From Styela clava (Eukaryota; Chordata; Ascidiacea; Stolidobranchia; Styelidae), in assembly GCF_964204865.1 (NCBI RefSeq), contig NC_135262.1, forward strand, positions 13,764,001 through 13,828,000: a stretch of DNA of 64,000 bases, read 5' to 3'. Positions 48,640-60,620 of this stretch are shown piece by piece. The notes below the pieces were generated by a model. The model had not been told where the DNA came from and did no database searches. It saw only the letters and a list, made by a program, of their open reading frames with translations. The position numbers and the translations under genes were made by a program. Each line of letters starts with the position of its first letter. Position 1 is the first letter of the stretch.

Positions 48640-50290
48640 TCTTGTCTTTTATAGAGGACTTTCACGGATCACGTGACTTTGTTTACGCCGCCATTTTGGA
48701 CGGCAAAAAACAAAAACGTCTAGAACTTGCTCCTGTCAATTGTAAGTCGCGTTACTCGTTTCCGTTTTGCTGGGCTGTTAAAATGGTTATTTCGTATTGT
48801 GATGTACGTATAAACAACGAAATGGATCTTCAGTTATATTCCATTGTTTTCAAAAGATCCGGAACGTCCCGCAAGGTAGATATCATCTATTGGGAAAACT
48901 GGTTGGTGTTCCAGCCATCTCGCTCGTGTTGGGGGACAGCACTTCGTTGGTGCTTGGTGGTGGGTAATGATGGACTGTTATTGATTTCTTCAAATATTCA
49001 TAAGCTCCGTCATTTTAATGGAAACCATATGACAATCTATCGTTATTGGTAGGCATACTTGCGTTTCAAATTGGTAAGAAATCTTCATCAATGGTCAGAA
49101 GACATTGTTTCGTTGGTTAGCATGTAATCTAGTACTCTTTTAATAGGCGTGAAAAGTTGAATAGATCAAGTTTAACACCAGTGGTCATGCAGAAAATAAC
49201 CAGAAGCTCTCAGCGAGATCAATTAATTGATACACAAACTTGTAAACTTGCACTGTACAAATGATGATTAGTGTGTAATTTCTTTTCAGGAAAAAAGAAT
49301 GATAACCCATTATCAGCTGATTATGTTCCATCAATATTGAATTTTCGTCATTCCCAGAGAAGTAAAGAATAGTTGGAAGGAAAAAGCTGGACTTTGAAGG
49401 AAGGCAAAAGGCAGGGATGAAGTGTTGAAAAATTGAGCACAGTATACTGCAGCTAATCTCAGCGAAAAAAAAAATGAAAAACAGGAGGAACAGGAATTTG
49501 TGCAACAGAAAATCAGGAAAAGTGATATGAGTGAAGTTGTAAATTTGTAAATTGGACAGCTGAAAGAAAACTGAAATTTTCTTAATTTGTCATTGACTGG
49601 CTTGCCCACAGTCAAAATTGGTGGCCAAGTTGTGGCTGATATTCTGAAACTATTTCGTAAAGAACTTGCACTTGCTATCACCATTTCAACAAATTCTGTT
49701 AACTTGTATGCGTTGCAATATCACTTTGCAGTTGTTAGCATGAATATTTAACGTTTTTTTCGACTAGACTTTACTAGACCGCATTAATTAGAAGCAGCTC
49801 CCAAACCTATTTTCACTACAAGCACCATAACACTGTAAAAATTTGATAGAAATCACCCCTCAAGGCATCATATCTTTCATTCGAAAAGGCTGTGGAGGTA
49901 GATACATTTTTGACCCCAAATTATGGAATGTTATTTCCAGGTGATCTTATCCCTGCTGATAGAGATTTCGATGTTAGTGACTCTAATTGTCCCATGCATA
50001 CCACACTGAAAATTCCCGCGTTTACCGAAGAAAAAAAGTTGTAGTCTTGAAAACAGTTGTATATTCTAAGCACAAAATATTCATATGGAACACGTTATAT
50101 GCATTTATAAGCAAAAATATCCCATCTAAGCAGTACCGATCCACAACCTCTTGCCTATGGAATCAAAACATTAAACATATTGGTGTACTGTGCGCATTTA
50201 CAAAACTTTGCGAATCAAGTGTGCCTTTTGACGAAGGATGTCCAAATCAGGAAAGTTTAGCTTTAAAATGGTCAACCTCAATATAAACCT
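48640..50290 (+). pseudogene. Decayed THAP + DDE transposon, ISL2EU-like
   Basis: The 5' part has a broken THAP domain: MVISYCDV, then in another frame SKDPERPAR, ISSIGKTGWC and QHF. Further on are remnants of a DDE_Tnp_4 transposase: LTGLPTVKIGGQVVADIL (~49.6 kb), YKHHNTVKILIEITPQGIIS (~49.8 kb), GDLIPADRDFDVSD (~49.95 kb) and TLKIPAFTEEKK (50.0 kb). Frames change repeatedly, so it is inactive. THAP plus DDE_Tnp_4 in one element is known for the ISL2EU group. The end near 50286 keeps CAFTKLCESSVPFDE, in place of the usual transposase C-terminus. Confidence 0.72.
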
Positions 50291-50565
50291 GGCATCTGCA
50301 GATAAAACCAATTATTTTCCAAAATAAATTTTTGATGTGTTTTATACTTCAAATATAATTTATAATTACTCTAACAGTGTGTGATACATTTAGGTACCGT
50401 GGGGCGTGGATACCATTTGCAAATAAGCTTATAAAGCACCCCTTTCAAATAGAATTCTAGACTCTAAGTCATATCATAATATTCTTTGAACAAAAAGTTG
50501 CAGCTATCAGGATTTCCTTTCAGATCATAAGTTCATATGGCGAACCACAACCTCTCCTACAATTA

Positions 50566-51246
50566 TCATTCTATGTCGGGATTAGTTAGCCAGTTATTTG
50601 TTTTCAGAAGCATGGACTTGATGGAAGAGGATGTCGTAACCGACCAGAGGTTAAGTGAACCGCCCTTAGTGGGAGAAGTCCTGCAATTCTCTTGCACATA
50701 ACTATCCCCACATGACATTGGAACTTCTGAAACTACCAGGGCAATCATAGTTGCGGTGGCGAGCGTATTCCTAGATGGCGAATTCTGGTTATTTTTTGCA
50801 TGACCTCTGGCGTTAAACTTGAGTTATCTATTCAACTTTTCACACTTACTAAGAGAGTACCATAGATTACTTGCTAACTAGGGAAACAAGACCTTATGCC
50901 AATTGATGATTAATTTCTTTCACAAGTCAAGTCTGTAAGTGGACACCCAAGTACCGGTACGCCTAAGGCCCTAGGCCCGGACCCGATAAAAATGTCCAAT
51001 AAAATGATTTATATATGAGGAGCTTATAAATATTTAAAGAAATTGATAACGGCACATTATTACTCTCCACCAACGAAGTGCTGTTCGCAAACACAAGCGA
51101 AAAGACTTGGACATCAAGCAGTCTTGCTGATAGATGATATCCGCCTTGCTCGACGTTCTGGATCTTTTGGAGACTTGTGGAATATTACTGAAGATCCATT
51201 TTGTTTTTTATACGTACAGCCGAACGGCACAATACGAAATTAGCAT
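50566..51246 (-). pseudogene. Inverted partial copy of the same THAP transposon
   Basis: Read on the minus strand from 51246, this repeats the 5' part of the 48640 element: LISYCAV at the start, then SPKDPERRARRISSISKTA and CEQHF in another frame. The stretch 50780-50880 matches 49110-49190 (GTGAAAAGTTGAATAGAT then AGTTTAAC). It faces the 48640 copy head to head. Stops and frameshifts make it inactive. The remaining open frame 50566-50748 has no assigned function. Confidence 0.65.
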
Positions 51247-51571
51247 GTTAACAGACAAGCAATACGGAAACTAACTAATAGAAAAATAAAACAGTATAAT
51301 AAACCACAATAGAACCTTTCCGTGCGCCTAAATTGCACTTCGGTAATAATAAATCAATAAGTAATTTTGTCAAAGTATCGCTAGTATCTGAAATAGACTT
51401 ATATTTTAGGCTAAGAAGTGTTCGTAGTTTTAAATAAGATCCATATATATTTAATGATTTAGTGCTTCAAGTTTAAGAAAGACCAAGATACCATAACAAA
51501 GATGCATAAAATAATAATGTTTCAGGTACAAAAGTTATCCGATGAAACAAGGAAAAGCAAGTAGATTTGAA

Positions 51572-54500
51572 TTAGGATATATTAGTCAGTTCATCAATCT
51601 CTGAAAATACTGCCCAAATTGGCAAATTATTAATTCTGGTTTGCATGGCAACTTCTGACCACACTGATTTAGGTGAATAGATGAATACTTCACTCTGTTT
51701 GCATAATTCATTCTCTACCATATCCATGAGTTCGTGTATATCTTGCCAGATTGCAGAACATTTTTGCTCTGGATATTTTGAGATAATAAATCGATAAAGA
51801 TCAAATTTATTGAATAGTTCAATATTCCAGCATCGTTGATCTTTGTAATATTCGTTTTTTGCAATCTTTCGAAAAAACTCTCGTTGAAAATTGGCATCTT
51901 CAATCTGATGTTTTATCTAAAACAATACACAAATTATTAATAAAAGAATAAAAATATACCATAAAGATTTCCTTGTACGTTCTGAATTTCAAATGTATAC
52001 ATATCGGTTCATAGTATTTGTCATGTTAATTTTCACGGAAGACTGCCGTTAGTGAATCAATAACGCGTTGAATTATCAGAAATTGTGGTCCTTCCAAACA
52101 TAGTATCCTCTTACACCAGTGATTGATTGTACAAACCCTTGTTAGTAGTGTAATACATAGAAAGGTGTCGTTTGTAAATATAAAACTTTATCTCCACTTC
52201 TCAATCATTCCACTTACTTCCTCGGAGTCATTAGCACCGGCTACCAAATAAAAATTGACTCTTTCCGGCGTTTGGCAGTTTGTTGATATATCTTTGAACA
52301 CCTGTAATGTAAACATAAATCGATAACTCTATAATTGATGATTGTAAGAGTGCGTCACTGTGAAGGGGTATTAAATTAAACCATTGATTAAAGTGAGCGC
52401 TATCGCCCCCTAGGGACTCAGAGAGACTCATTTAAGAGCTTTGACGTGGATGGTCGATAGAGGTCTGTGGCGCATTCATAAAAAAAAATCATATATAATG
52501 TATAGCAGGGGTGGCCAACCTGCTTTCGGCCGCGATCGACTAAAATCTTCAAAATAGCTCGCGATCGACTGATCGGTAATGAGGTCATACACAAAAACGA
52601 ATGAGTGCTGAATATTTAGATAACTGCACAAATGCATACGAAAAATTACATCGCTGCCAATAAGTTCGGCTGTGTGGGCGCATTTTTAATGAAATCGCCA
52701 CACAAAAACTGGGTCTTGCGTGGCAATTTTTTAGCGACGTGTTGGCCACCCCTGCTGTATAGTATATGACTGGTGGCGGTCATATATAATGTATAGTGCA
52801 AATAGGGGGCGCCGGTAAATAGGAATGTGAAAACTACTGCCTTGAGTTGTTATTTGTTTGTGATGGCTAATTTATTTTTCAGTAGTTCTTGTTCTTGCTC
52901 AGAATAGCTACAACTGAGTGGATATTGCTAGGCGCTTTTTCATTTGCTATCCTGGCCATGAGGTGGCTATGGAAGGATAACAATATACAAATAGATGTGC
53001 GTTTATTGAAGATTTGGGCATATTTAATGTTGCCGAAGCAACGCGGTAAATGAAGCGAAACGAAAAAGCACCTATTTCTATACTCATTTGCTTTTTGAAC
53101 CATCCTTTCGTATAGTTAACATAATAAAAAAGAATAAAATAAAATCGAAGCTTTTCATTACTGATCGATACCGTCATTGAAGTTTAAAAACCCAAATTAT
53201 TTAACCTTCATATATTGAATAGAGGCCAAAAATCCTTACCTCCTCAACACCGAATTTTGTGCCAGCAAGCAAGATTGCCTCTGATAGGTTTGCTGTTCCA
53301 AGTGTCTCCGATTCAAAACAAAAGTTGTTGTGTGAACGACATTCGGACTCAAAGTCGTATCTGGTAATGAAATAAGTCCCTTTCCAAATCTTCAGAAACT
53401 AGGGTTAGGGTTAGTAAATCACAAGTTCACTTTGGTTTATGTATCATACTAATGGAAGGTTAAGTTAATTAGAAGGATCAAAAATATCACTTTTTTTTAC
53501 ATTTTTATCTTGTGACGATCAGTGTTAATATTGCTGCTGGATCAAGATCTCAATCTGCATGAATAACAAGCATGAAGATCACATACTAAATTTTAACTAA
53601 ATGTTCATCTGTTAGGTTTTTTTTCCTTTTTGTTTTACATTCAGGTAAGTAGCCTATTCTTTTATTGAGAGCACGTAATTGACAGAACTCACCCCCAATG
53701 CAAAGCCAGGTATGCTTGATTTTTCATCACTTCCATAATAAATTCTGATGCTAATTCTCGAACATATCTAGGTCTTTGTGTGAAGACTTCTATCAGTTTA
53801 TACTTTGTTTCTAAATTGGCACCATATACGTCTTCTTGGGTTACAGACGATAAGTTTTTCATTGCTTTCTGTAAAATATCTTGGTTTGCCTTTCGTGACA
53901 ACTTTGAAGGACTTTTGTAGGTATTGATAAGCACTGCACAAGGCGTATCGGAACTGTTAAACAATCAGAGTAAGAGTAATCAGAGTAAGATTTATGTGCA
54001 GAAAATCTTTTCAATCTTAAGTAAAAAGTAATAGCGAAAGATTGAATGAATGACGCCCCTTTTCTGTTCATATTTCCATGAATTACAGTTTATTTTTCTG
54101 GATTGGTATAAACTTTGTTACCAATGTATATCATGTCAACCTTGGATATGTATATTTTTTATTCATATTAAGTTTTCGGTGGAGTACACTAATTACAAAG
54201 TTTAATATTTCTTACCGAAATTGACCTTTAATATTTCGAAGAGAGAACGAACTTTTAAAGTGTATTCTTCGAACGGGTAGGAGAGGTGGTATGCATTTGG
54301 ATTCATATTTCTTTGACCAAATTCTCATGTAAGTGAAATGATCATGCCCAAATAAATGTTTATATGAGGAATTGAGAGACATTCCGCTTGTTTCCTCCAA
54401 GAAATTACAAAAGTTACAAGGTGCGTCCGATTGCTGGTAAGAAAGGGGATATATTATTAAATAACGCATCTTCTCAAATTGGTAACAAGAACTCCTTAAA

Positions 54501-56218
54501 ACTAGATCAACCTTCAATGAGCAATCACGAATGAATGGTTTCCCAGACATGCTTGTATCCGTGACTCATAGCCCTTTTAAAGATAATAATTATATAAAAT
54601 AAATAAAAGATATAATAATAATTGTGGAAAAGAATCATCAAACCCGAAACTCAGATAGAAAAATCTGACCTTTACCTGAAATCCAATGTCAAAACTTTTA
54701 TGACACAATCGTTGCATTTTATCCACTGTTGTCAGGGATACCAACTGAGAAAGAATTTTCAGATCAACTCTCAATGAAGCAGGTAAGTCGATTTCGTAAA
54801 TTGATTCTATATCAGACGTTAGTGGTCGGAAAGATGGAATGACTACTGTCCTGAAAAATAATGTTTATATATTGTTATATTGCTTTTAAATTTTCATGGC
54901 GAGGTAATGTTCGAATGTTCGTGCAGTAAATTTGTGACGACGACGTTAGGATTCCTCACATAAGAACACGATCTAATTTATTCCCAAACTTAATAACGTG
55001 CATCCTTTCAAAACAAGCTTATTTCTATGCAATGAATATTTTTTTCAGTATTTATAAATGAGTTTGTAATCTTATATGTTCTTTACAAAATTTATTCAAA
55101 ATAATGCTGGATATATATTATTACGATTAAGTTTCTATACACCTGTTTGTAACCATTCCAATAAATATTGCTTCTTGTAATGAAATCAATTCAAAGCTCG
55201 GTCCATTGCGATTGGCTGGATAAATTATTCTAGTTGGGTCTAATTGTATCAGGGGTTTGGCAGTTGGTCCCTTCCAATCTAATTCTTGCGCCCATTCTGG
55301 GCAAAATTCGTTTGTTCCCTGGATGATATAAAATAAACAGCAACAGTATAAATAAAAAGTTCTATATCGCATTGTTCAATCAGAACATACTGACAGACGT
55401 AATAGCAATTAACACAACTTATGAAAGCGTATATCTAGACCCATAGAAATAAGAAAAATAAAACTCTATTTATTCATTTTATGATGTGAATGAAAATTTG
55501 ATTTATTTGTTTAGGCTATCTCCTAGTGACCTTGTAACTAATCTCTCTTAAGTAAATAATGGCAAATTAATTATTAAGTAATAATAAAGAAAAGTATAAT
55601 TTCTGTAATTTCCAAGTTTTCCATTTTTCATTTTTGGCCAGTTGTATAAACGATATTTAGGGTGCTTTTCATTGTCGCAATCTTTATATTAAGTGTATAT
55701 ATTTTAAGGTTGAACGTTGTTGCTTTTACCTCCAGGAATTTAACTTTTTTAAAGGTTTCTTTTCTCCATTCATGCATAGAAAGTAGTCTGAATATTTTAT
55801 CAACTTCTTGAGAATTGGAATAGTCTGTGAATATATCGACATATTTATTTGCAAGTAGGTAAAAGGAAAAAAAATATCATATTTCATAGTTCTAGTTTAA
55901 ATAAAAGCAAGTCTTTCATTTACAAAAAAAGCCAAGAAGTTACATTTCCAATAGTACTTTTTTTCTTTTATATGTTCTCACCAGGAAAAGGTCGTTACAT
56001 TCAATAAACATGTTTAAAAATTTGCTAATTACGTGAATTAAAAATCATTTACCGTTCTCGTCAATATTGATGGGTACTTGTGCTCTTCTGTTCATATTGT
56101 AGCGAATATTCAGTCGTGAACAAGGTAAGAATATTAACTGTGATGTAATTGCCAACAACATAATAACCGTGACTAGCCGTATTATTTTCGTGAATAAGAA
56201 ATATTTTGGCCATATCAT
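51572..56218 (-). CDS. Fucosyltransferase-like type II membrane protein, tandem copy C, HxR Arg replaced by Gly
   Basis: Nine exons: 56053-56218, 55730-55824, 55143-55318, 54676-54850, 54216-54433, 53689+4 (53693)-53964 region read as 53693-53953, 53240-53360, 52218-52301, 51572-51916; 1641 nt, 546 residues, same phases as A and B. Membrane segment ~residues 12-32 (IIRLVTVIMLLAITSQLIFL). It keeps VTNRTVVIPSF-type residues, VENELCKQS and SPKSVWSEVA. Two changes stand out. The codon split across exons 6 and 7 is GG|A, so the motif reads LALHWGYD, Gly364 where A and B have Arg. The PSDE motif before the Rossmann block is PSFE. The frame is otherwise clean, so it is not an obvious pseudogene. It may be catalytically altered. 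The Met at 56230 lies four codons further upstream in the same frame and is an alternative start. Confidence 0.78.
52506..52754. mobile_element. hAT-type MITE in paralogue C intron 7
   Basis: CAGGGGTGGCCAACCTG at left faces CGTGTTGGCCACCCCTG at right. Flanks ATGTATAG and CTGTATAG match at seven of eight bases. The interior has GCGATCGACT repeats. Confidence 0.8.
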
Positions 56219-56489
56219 TGTGATGTACATTTATATTCACAATTAACTACGCAATACCTTCTGCACAAAGCAATGTATAAAAATATGTATAAAAATGTAG
56301 ATATCGCAACTGTTATCATTCTATAACATACTACCCTTAACACAAATGTTTTTTTTCAATCATGTCTGCCAACATTGTTACTGACTGTGCTGAAAACAAT
56401 ATTCTCCACCGTTTCTTCTAGAACTAACTAAACAGATTGAGGAAAATCTTAACAAAATTGTGAAAGTTCTTAAGTTTTTGGAATTTTCT

Positions 56490-56656
56490 GGGACGAATAT
56501 GACGGATAGAATAAATTGCCCTGGGCAGTTTTTTCTTGAACCAAATATCAAATGGCATTGAAGCGAACTGACGCGTCAAATCAACTGATACCGACGACGG
56601 TCGAGTGTATCGTATTTCAGTAGCACAAAATAGTAATTTCAAGTTTTAGAATAATT
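56490..56656 (-). promoter_or_regulatory. Upstream block shared by the three paralogues, copy C
   Basis: It aligns closely to the copy A block: AGAATAAATTGCC, CCAAATATCAAATGGC, then the palindrome TGACGCGTCA, then TGTATCGTATTTCAGTAGC. It lies about 270 bp upstream of the copy C start codon. Confidence 0.5.
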
Positions 56657-56805
56657 CCTGAAACTTTTTTATTCTTAAGTTTTTTTATTTCAAAAAATGT
56701 ACGACCAAGGTAAACAACGCTATAAAAAATGGTAATGATCGTAACGAAATAACAGATAGTTACTATTTAGCTCGTTGTTTGCCTCTTTTAGAGCCATATA
56801 TAATA

Positions 56806-57006
56806 TAGGGTCCAAAAAGTATCGCCCGATTATAAAGTCTTTATAATCATTTTTTTTTAATTATAATTTTTTGTTATGGTCAACCTGTATAAAATTGGAT
56901 GTTATAGATGTAGGATTTCGTAGTCCCCATATAGCATACAACAAAATTTATTTAAATTTGTAATTGGTATTGCTTTGAAATCGGGCGAAACTTTTTGGAC
57001 ACCCTG
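56806..57006. mobile_element. Mariner-like MITE
   Basis: AGGGTCCAAAAAGTATCGCCCG at left faces CGGGCGAAACTTTTTGGACACC at right, the terminal pattern of mariner/Tc1 elements. TA occurs at both edges. About 200 bp long, with no coding capacity. Confidence 0.65.
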
Positions 57007-57087
57007 TATATATATTTCCCGGCTTTTCATACATTAATTGAAAACTGCGTGCATCGGATTTTTATGTATTATATTTTCAACTAAGTG

Positions 57088-57890
57088 TTAGTTTGTGGAC
57101 TTTTCATTGCTAATAGCTAAAGAATAGTTCACTGAAGAGAGAATTTCCGCCACCACATTTCTAGTGTTATCAACGATCAGCTGTTGTGGGCTATTATGAC
57201 ATCATAGATTGATACCTATTGTAAATTTATCGAAAACTACGCGCACTGGCAGTTTTATGTCTTAAATTTTCCATCAAGGTTTAATTTGATTAGTTTTCAG
57301 ACATTTTATTGCCAATAGCCAAAGAATAGTTCACTGAAGAGAGAATTTCCGCAATCACATTTCTAGTGTTATCAACGATCTGTTGTAGGGTATTATGACA
57401 TCATAGATCGGCTCGTATTGTACATTTATCGAAAACTACACGCACCTGCAGTTGTATGTCTTATGTTGCACGAACAGTATGCATGGGCTCGCAGTTGGAT
57501 GATGCTCATATCATGATATTTTATTACACTTACCTTAAGAATATTACAATTCACCCTCACATTTCAATCAATAGCTGTTTTTGATGTTATGTAGTCGTAA
57601 CGAGAGTAGCCTCATCCTACAAAATACTGTGGTGATGCGTTTTGAATGGAACAAACTGTAAGGTGTGCAATGATAGTTTCCGCCAAACGTTAATTTGATT
57701 AGTTTGTGGACAGTTTTTTCCCTACAAACAAAGATTAATTGAATGACGAGAGATTTTCAGCCAACACATTTCTCATGTTATTCAAGATATGCTGTTGTGG
57801 GCTATTATGCTATTATAAATCGGTACCTATTGTACATTTATCAAGAACTACGTGCACCGACAGTTTTATGTCTTATTGTGCGCAATTTAC
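57088..57890. repeat. ~200-bp tandem repeat, two close copies and one diverged
   Basis: TAAAGAATAGTTCACTGAAG occurs at ~57118 and, as CAAAGAATAGTTCACTGAAG, at ~57318. Both are followed by CACATTTCTAGTGTTATCAACG and TATTATGACATCATAGAT. A third, diverged copy starts near 57690 and ends with CAGTTTTATGTCTTA. It lies upstream of paralogue C. The short open frames in it are not genes. Confidence 0.75.
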
Positions 57891-58886
57891 CTCTGAATTC
57901 AAAAATCGTTTTGATCACTATTCGCTTCGGAGTTTTTTTACGCTTTTTGACGCGTTGATTATATTATAGAAATTACCCACCAAATGTACCCCATTTCATG
58001 TTGAAATTATCAAAACAAAGTTAATTTTTTCCCAAAATTCAAACAAAGACTTTCGTAGGAACCAAATTACTCCACTTTTGGGAACATAACATGTTTCACC
58101 CAGTCATTATCAAATTAAATTTCATTTCCCACAATTAAATCTACGGCCTGACAGATGAGGCTCATTCAAAAACTTTATAATTACTGAACTATTACGACTC
58201 GAAATCACGAAGTCACGTATTCAATATTAATTAGTTGTTTGAATAACATATAAATAAGCCTTTCAATGTAACTCAAAAAACTAGTCTAATCAGTCTGGGG
58301 ACTAGATTTGATCTAATTGTGTGTGCGTGTGTTGTTGAAATCAACGAATAAAATCAAATAGAGTTTTCTAACGTAAATTCATTCACGTGGGCGTTGACGC
58401 TGAAGGGTGAACGGGCGACTTGCAAGTCTGATACAGCCAACGAATTAGCAATATCTGGTAACATCTCATTTATTTATCATTTATTTGCTATAATATTAAT
58501 GACCAGATGTTGTGGGGTATATATTATGATTTTCGATTGCAACTTTTCGTATATCTGTCCATCTGCTTGCATCTGCGGATTTTTTCATGTAATGTAATGT
58601 GCATATAACTCATAGATGCAACCGCATATACAGGGTGATCAGATCAAGTGTAGACAAATGTTTATTAAAATATCTACAATATAAATGTGAGAAAGAAACA
58701 ATTATTTTGCAGAAAATAGCAGTATAAAAATAAATAAATAATAGAATTCATTGGTAGTTTTCGATATATCTTCCCTTTGCCGTCACTACACGCCTCGATC
58801 TGAATGGAACTTGACTCGCGAGGCACGTATGGTTTCTCCTGAAATTTTGTCCCAACAATTCATTAATCTATGCCTTAGACTTAGAG

Positions 58887-59404
58887 CAGTGGTTCCCAAA
58901 CTTTGTTTTCGCGACCCCACAACTAGAAACTTTGAGTAACTTCAAAAACCAGTACTGTATATCAGTTCAATTATCTCAATGGGAACGATGTGGCTGTATA
59001 TCGACTGCAAGTGGACATTGACGGTGAACATTAGCCCAAAAAATATACGAACGAGTCCGGAAATGCGCCGGAAGTACCGCAAACGATTTACAAACACATG
59101 GCATCGTATGAAAATCACGATGTAATATGTTTTAGATCAAAATTATAACAGTTCTTTGGCGAAACAAAGGCGAACTTGATGTAGTAGATGGCAAGGAAGT
59201 GTACGATACCTCGAAAATAGTGTAGCGTACCACAGCACACGCCAACAGGACACCCCAAGAGAACAGACCCACGGTGTCACAGCGCCCCCAGTATTTCCTT
59301 TTCTAAATTTCAAATCACTTCCATTTGTGTGCGCATGTTTGACAGAAATTAGGCGACTCCGCAAAATCTTCCCGGATTCGCGACCCACAGTTTGGGAACC
59401 ACCT
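58887..59404. mobile_element. hAT-type element with perfect 8-bp duplication
   Basis: CAGTGGTTCCCAAACTTTG..TCGCGACCC at left faces TCGCGACCCACAGTTTGGG at right. ACTTAGAG flanks both sides (58879-58886 and 59405-59412). The last bases of the right end have mutated (CACCT instead of CACTG). Confidence 0.85.
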
Positions 59405-59412
59405 ACTTAGAG

Positions 59413-60620
59413 CAGTTGTTCTCAACCTGAGTTAAGCGCACGACTAGTGATACCCAGAAGTTTTTCAATTGGAACGACAGCAGCTTTGAATTATTGAAAC
59501 TATTAACTTTTGAATTCGCTATATGGCGTTTATAGCGCAACCAGTTCTTGTATTTTAGAGATCGATCTCGACCGTTTCTATCCACCCAAAACGACATCTT
59601 AGGTACACATCATTTTTATAAAGTACAATTTCTTAAAAAATGATTACGTCATCGCGAATTTATCTTCTGTGGCGTTTCATTCAAAAGAATATCATCACTA
59701 ACTCTATTGCTAGAACCCAATAAATATGAAAAATAATTGAAGTACCAAGATTGCTGTTTAGGAGAATTGACAATGATAAATTCAGAATCAGTTTTCGGTA
59801 AAAATATATAGTTCACGATTTTATTGCAAATTCGTCTATTTAAACGTGCGCGGTTCGGGAATAATATTTTGAGAGATACCGGGATAATATCATGTGAAGT
59901 TGCTTTGTGCCGTAATAAGCTAAAATTATAAATTATTACGTTAAACGTCACGCTGCAGTTAACCGGTTACTTTTACCCGGTTAAAGTGTTTTCCTTGAAA
60001 TTCCCAGCCCTACCCACAATACATTTTATCATAATCACTAAATCAGTGGTACCAAGAGTTGATTAACCGTGGGCCAAAATTTTAAGCGAAGGAACATTCG
60101 CGGAAGGTATGTAATCCTAATTAAAAGCTGAAGGATATTTGCGGGCCGGGAGAGGGGAGCGCCTGCAATGGGACGATACCGATAAGTTAACGGTATAATT
60201 AAATTGTTACGAATATACACGTGCTTAAACTGTGATAATGACGCAACATTCGGGAGTAACAAAACGTGAAATGGTGAAAACATTAAGTGATAAACATATT
60301 AGTATTTATTTACGGTAAAACTATTTCTTTCACTGAAGTTCTGCAGGCCATTTCAAACTGTTACGCGGGCCGCGGTTTGGGAACCCCTGCACAAAATTAT
60401 CCGAAACCTCGGCCGAATAAGCATTATGACGTAACACGCAAAACGGCCAGAACATGCCCGTTCCGTTTTCGATGGACAGTAACGCCGAGGGCGATCTTTA
60501 TGGACAAGGATTGATAGCGCTATAAACGCTGTTCAGCGAATACAAAAGTTACTTGTAGCAATAATTCAAAGCTGCTTGCGGACCACTAGTGATGCGCGTA
60601 CCTCGGTTTGAGAACAACTG
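59413..60620. mobile_element. hAT-type element abutting the previous one and hosting a nested copy
   Basis: CAGTTGTTCTCAACCTGAG at left faces an end reversing to CAGTTGTTCTCAAACCGAGG. The next inner bases also pair: GCGCACGACTAGTG at left with CACTAGTGATGCGCG at right. Its left flank is the duplication of the 58887 element and the right flank does not match. Another element is nested at 60044-60389. Confidence 0.7.
60044..60389. mobile_element. hAT-type MITE nested in the 59413 element
   Basis: CAGTGGTACCAAGAGTTG at left faces an end reversing to CAGGGGTTCCCAAACCGCGG. Flanks CACTAAAT and CACAAAAT match at seven of eight bases. Confidence 0.75.

Noticed and set aside
48615..49052. 145-codon plus-strand frame as an intact gene
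   Set aside because: It crosses a THAP domain whose residues lie in two frames, so the frame is chance readthrough of a dead transposon.
49185..49684. Minus-strand Cys/Phe/Ser-rich open frames
   Set aside because: They are antisense to the decayed THAP + DDE transposon and match no family.
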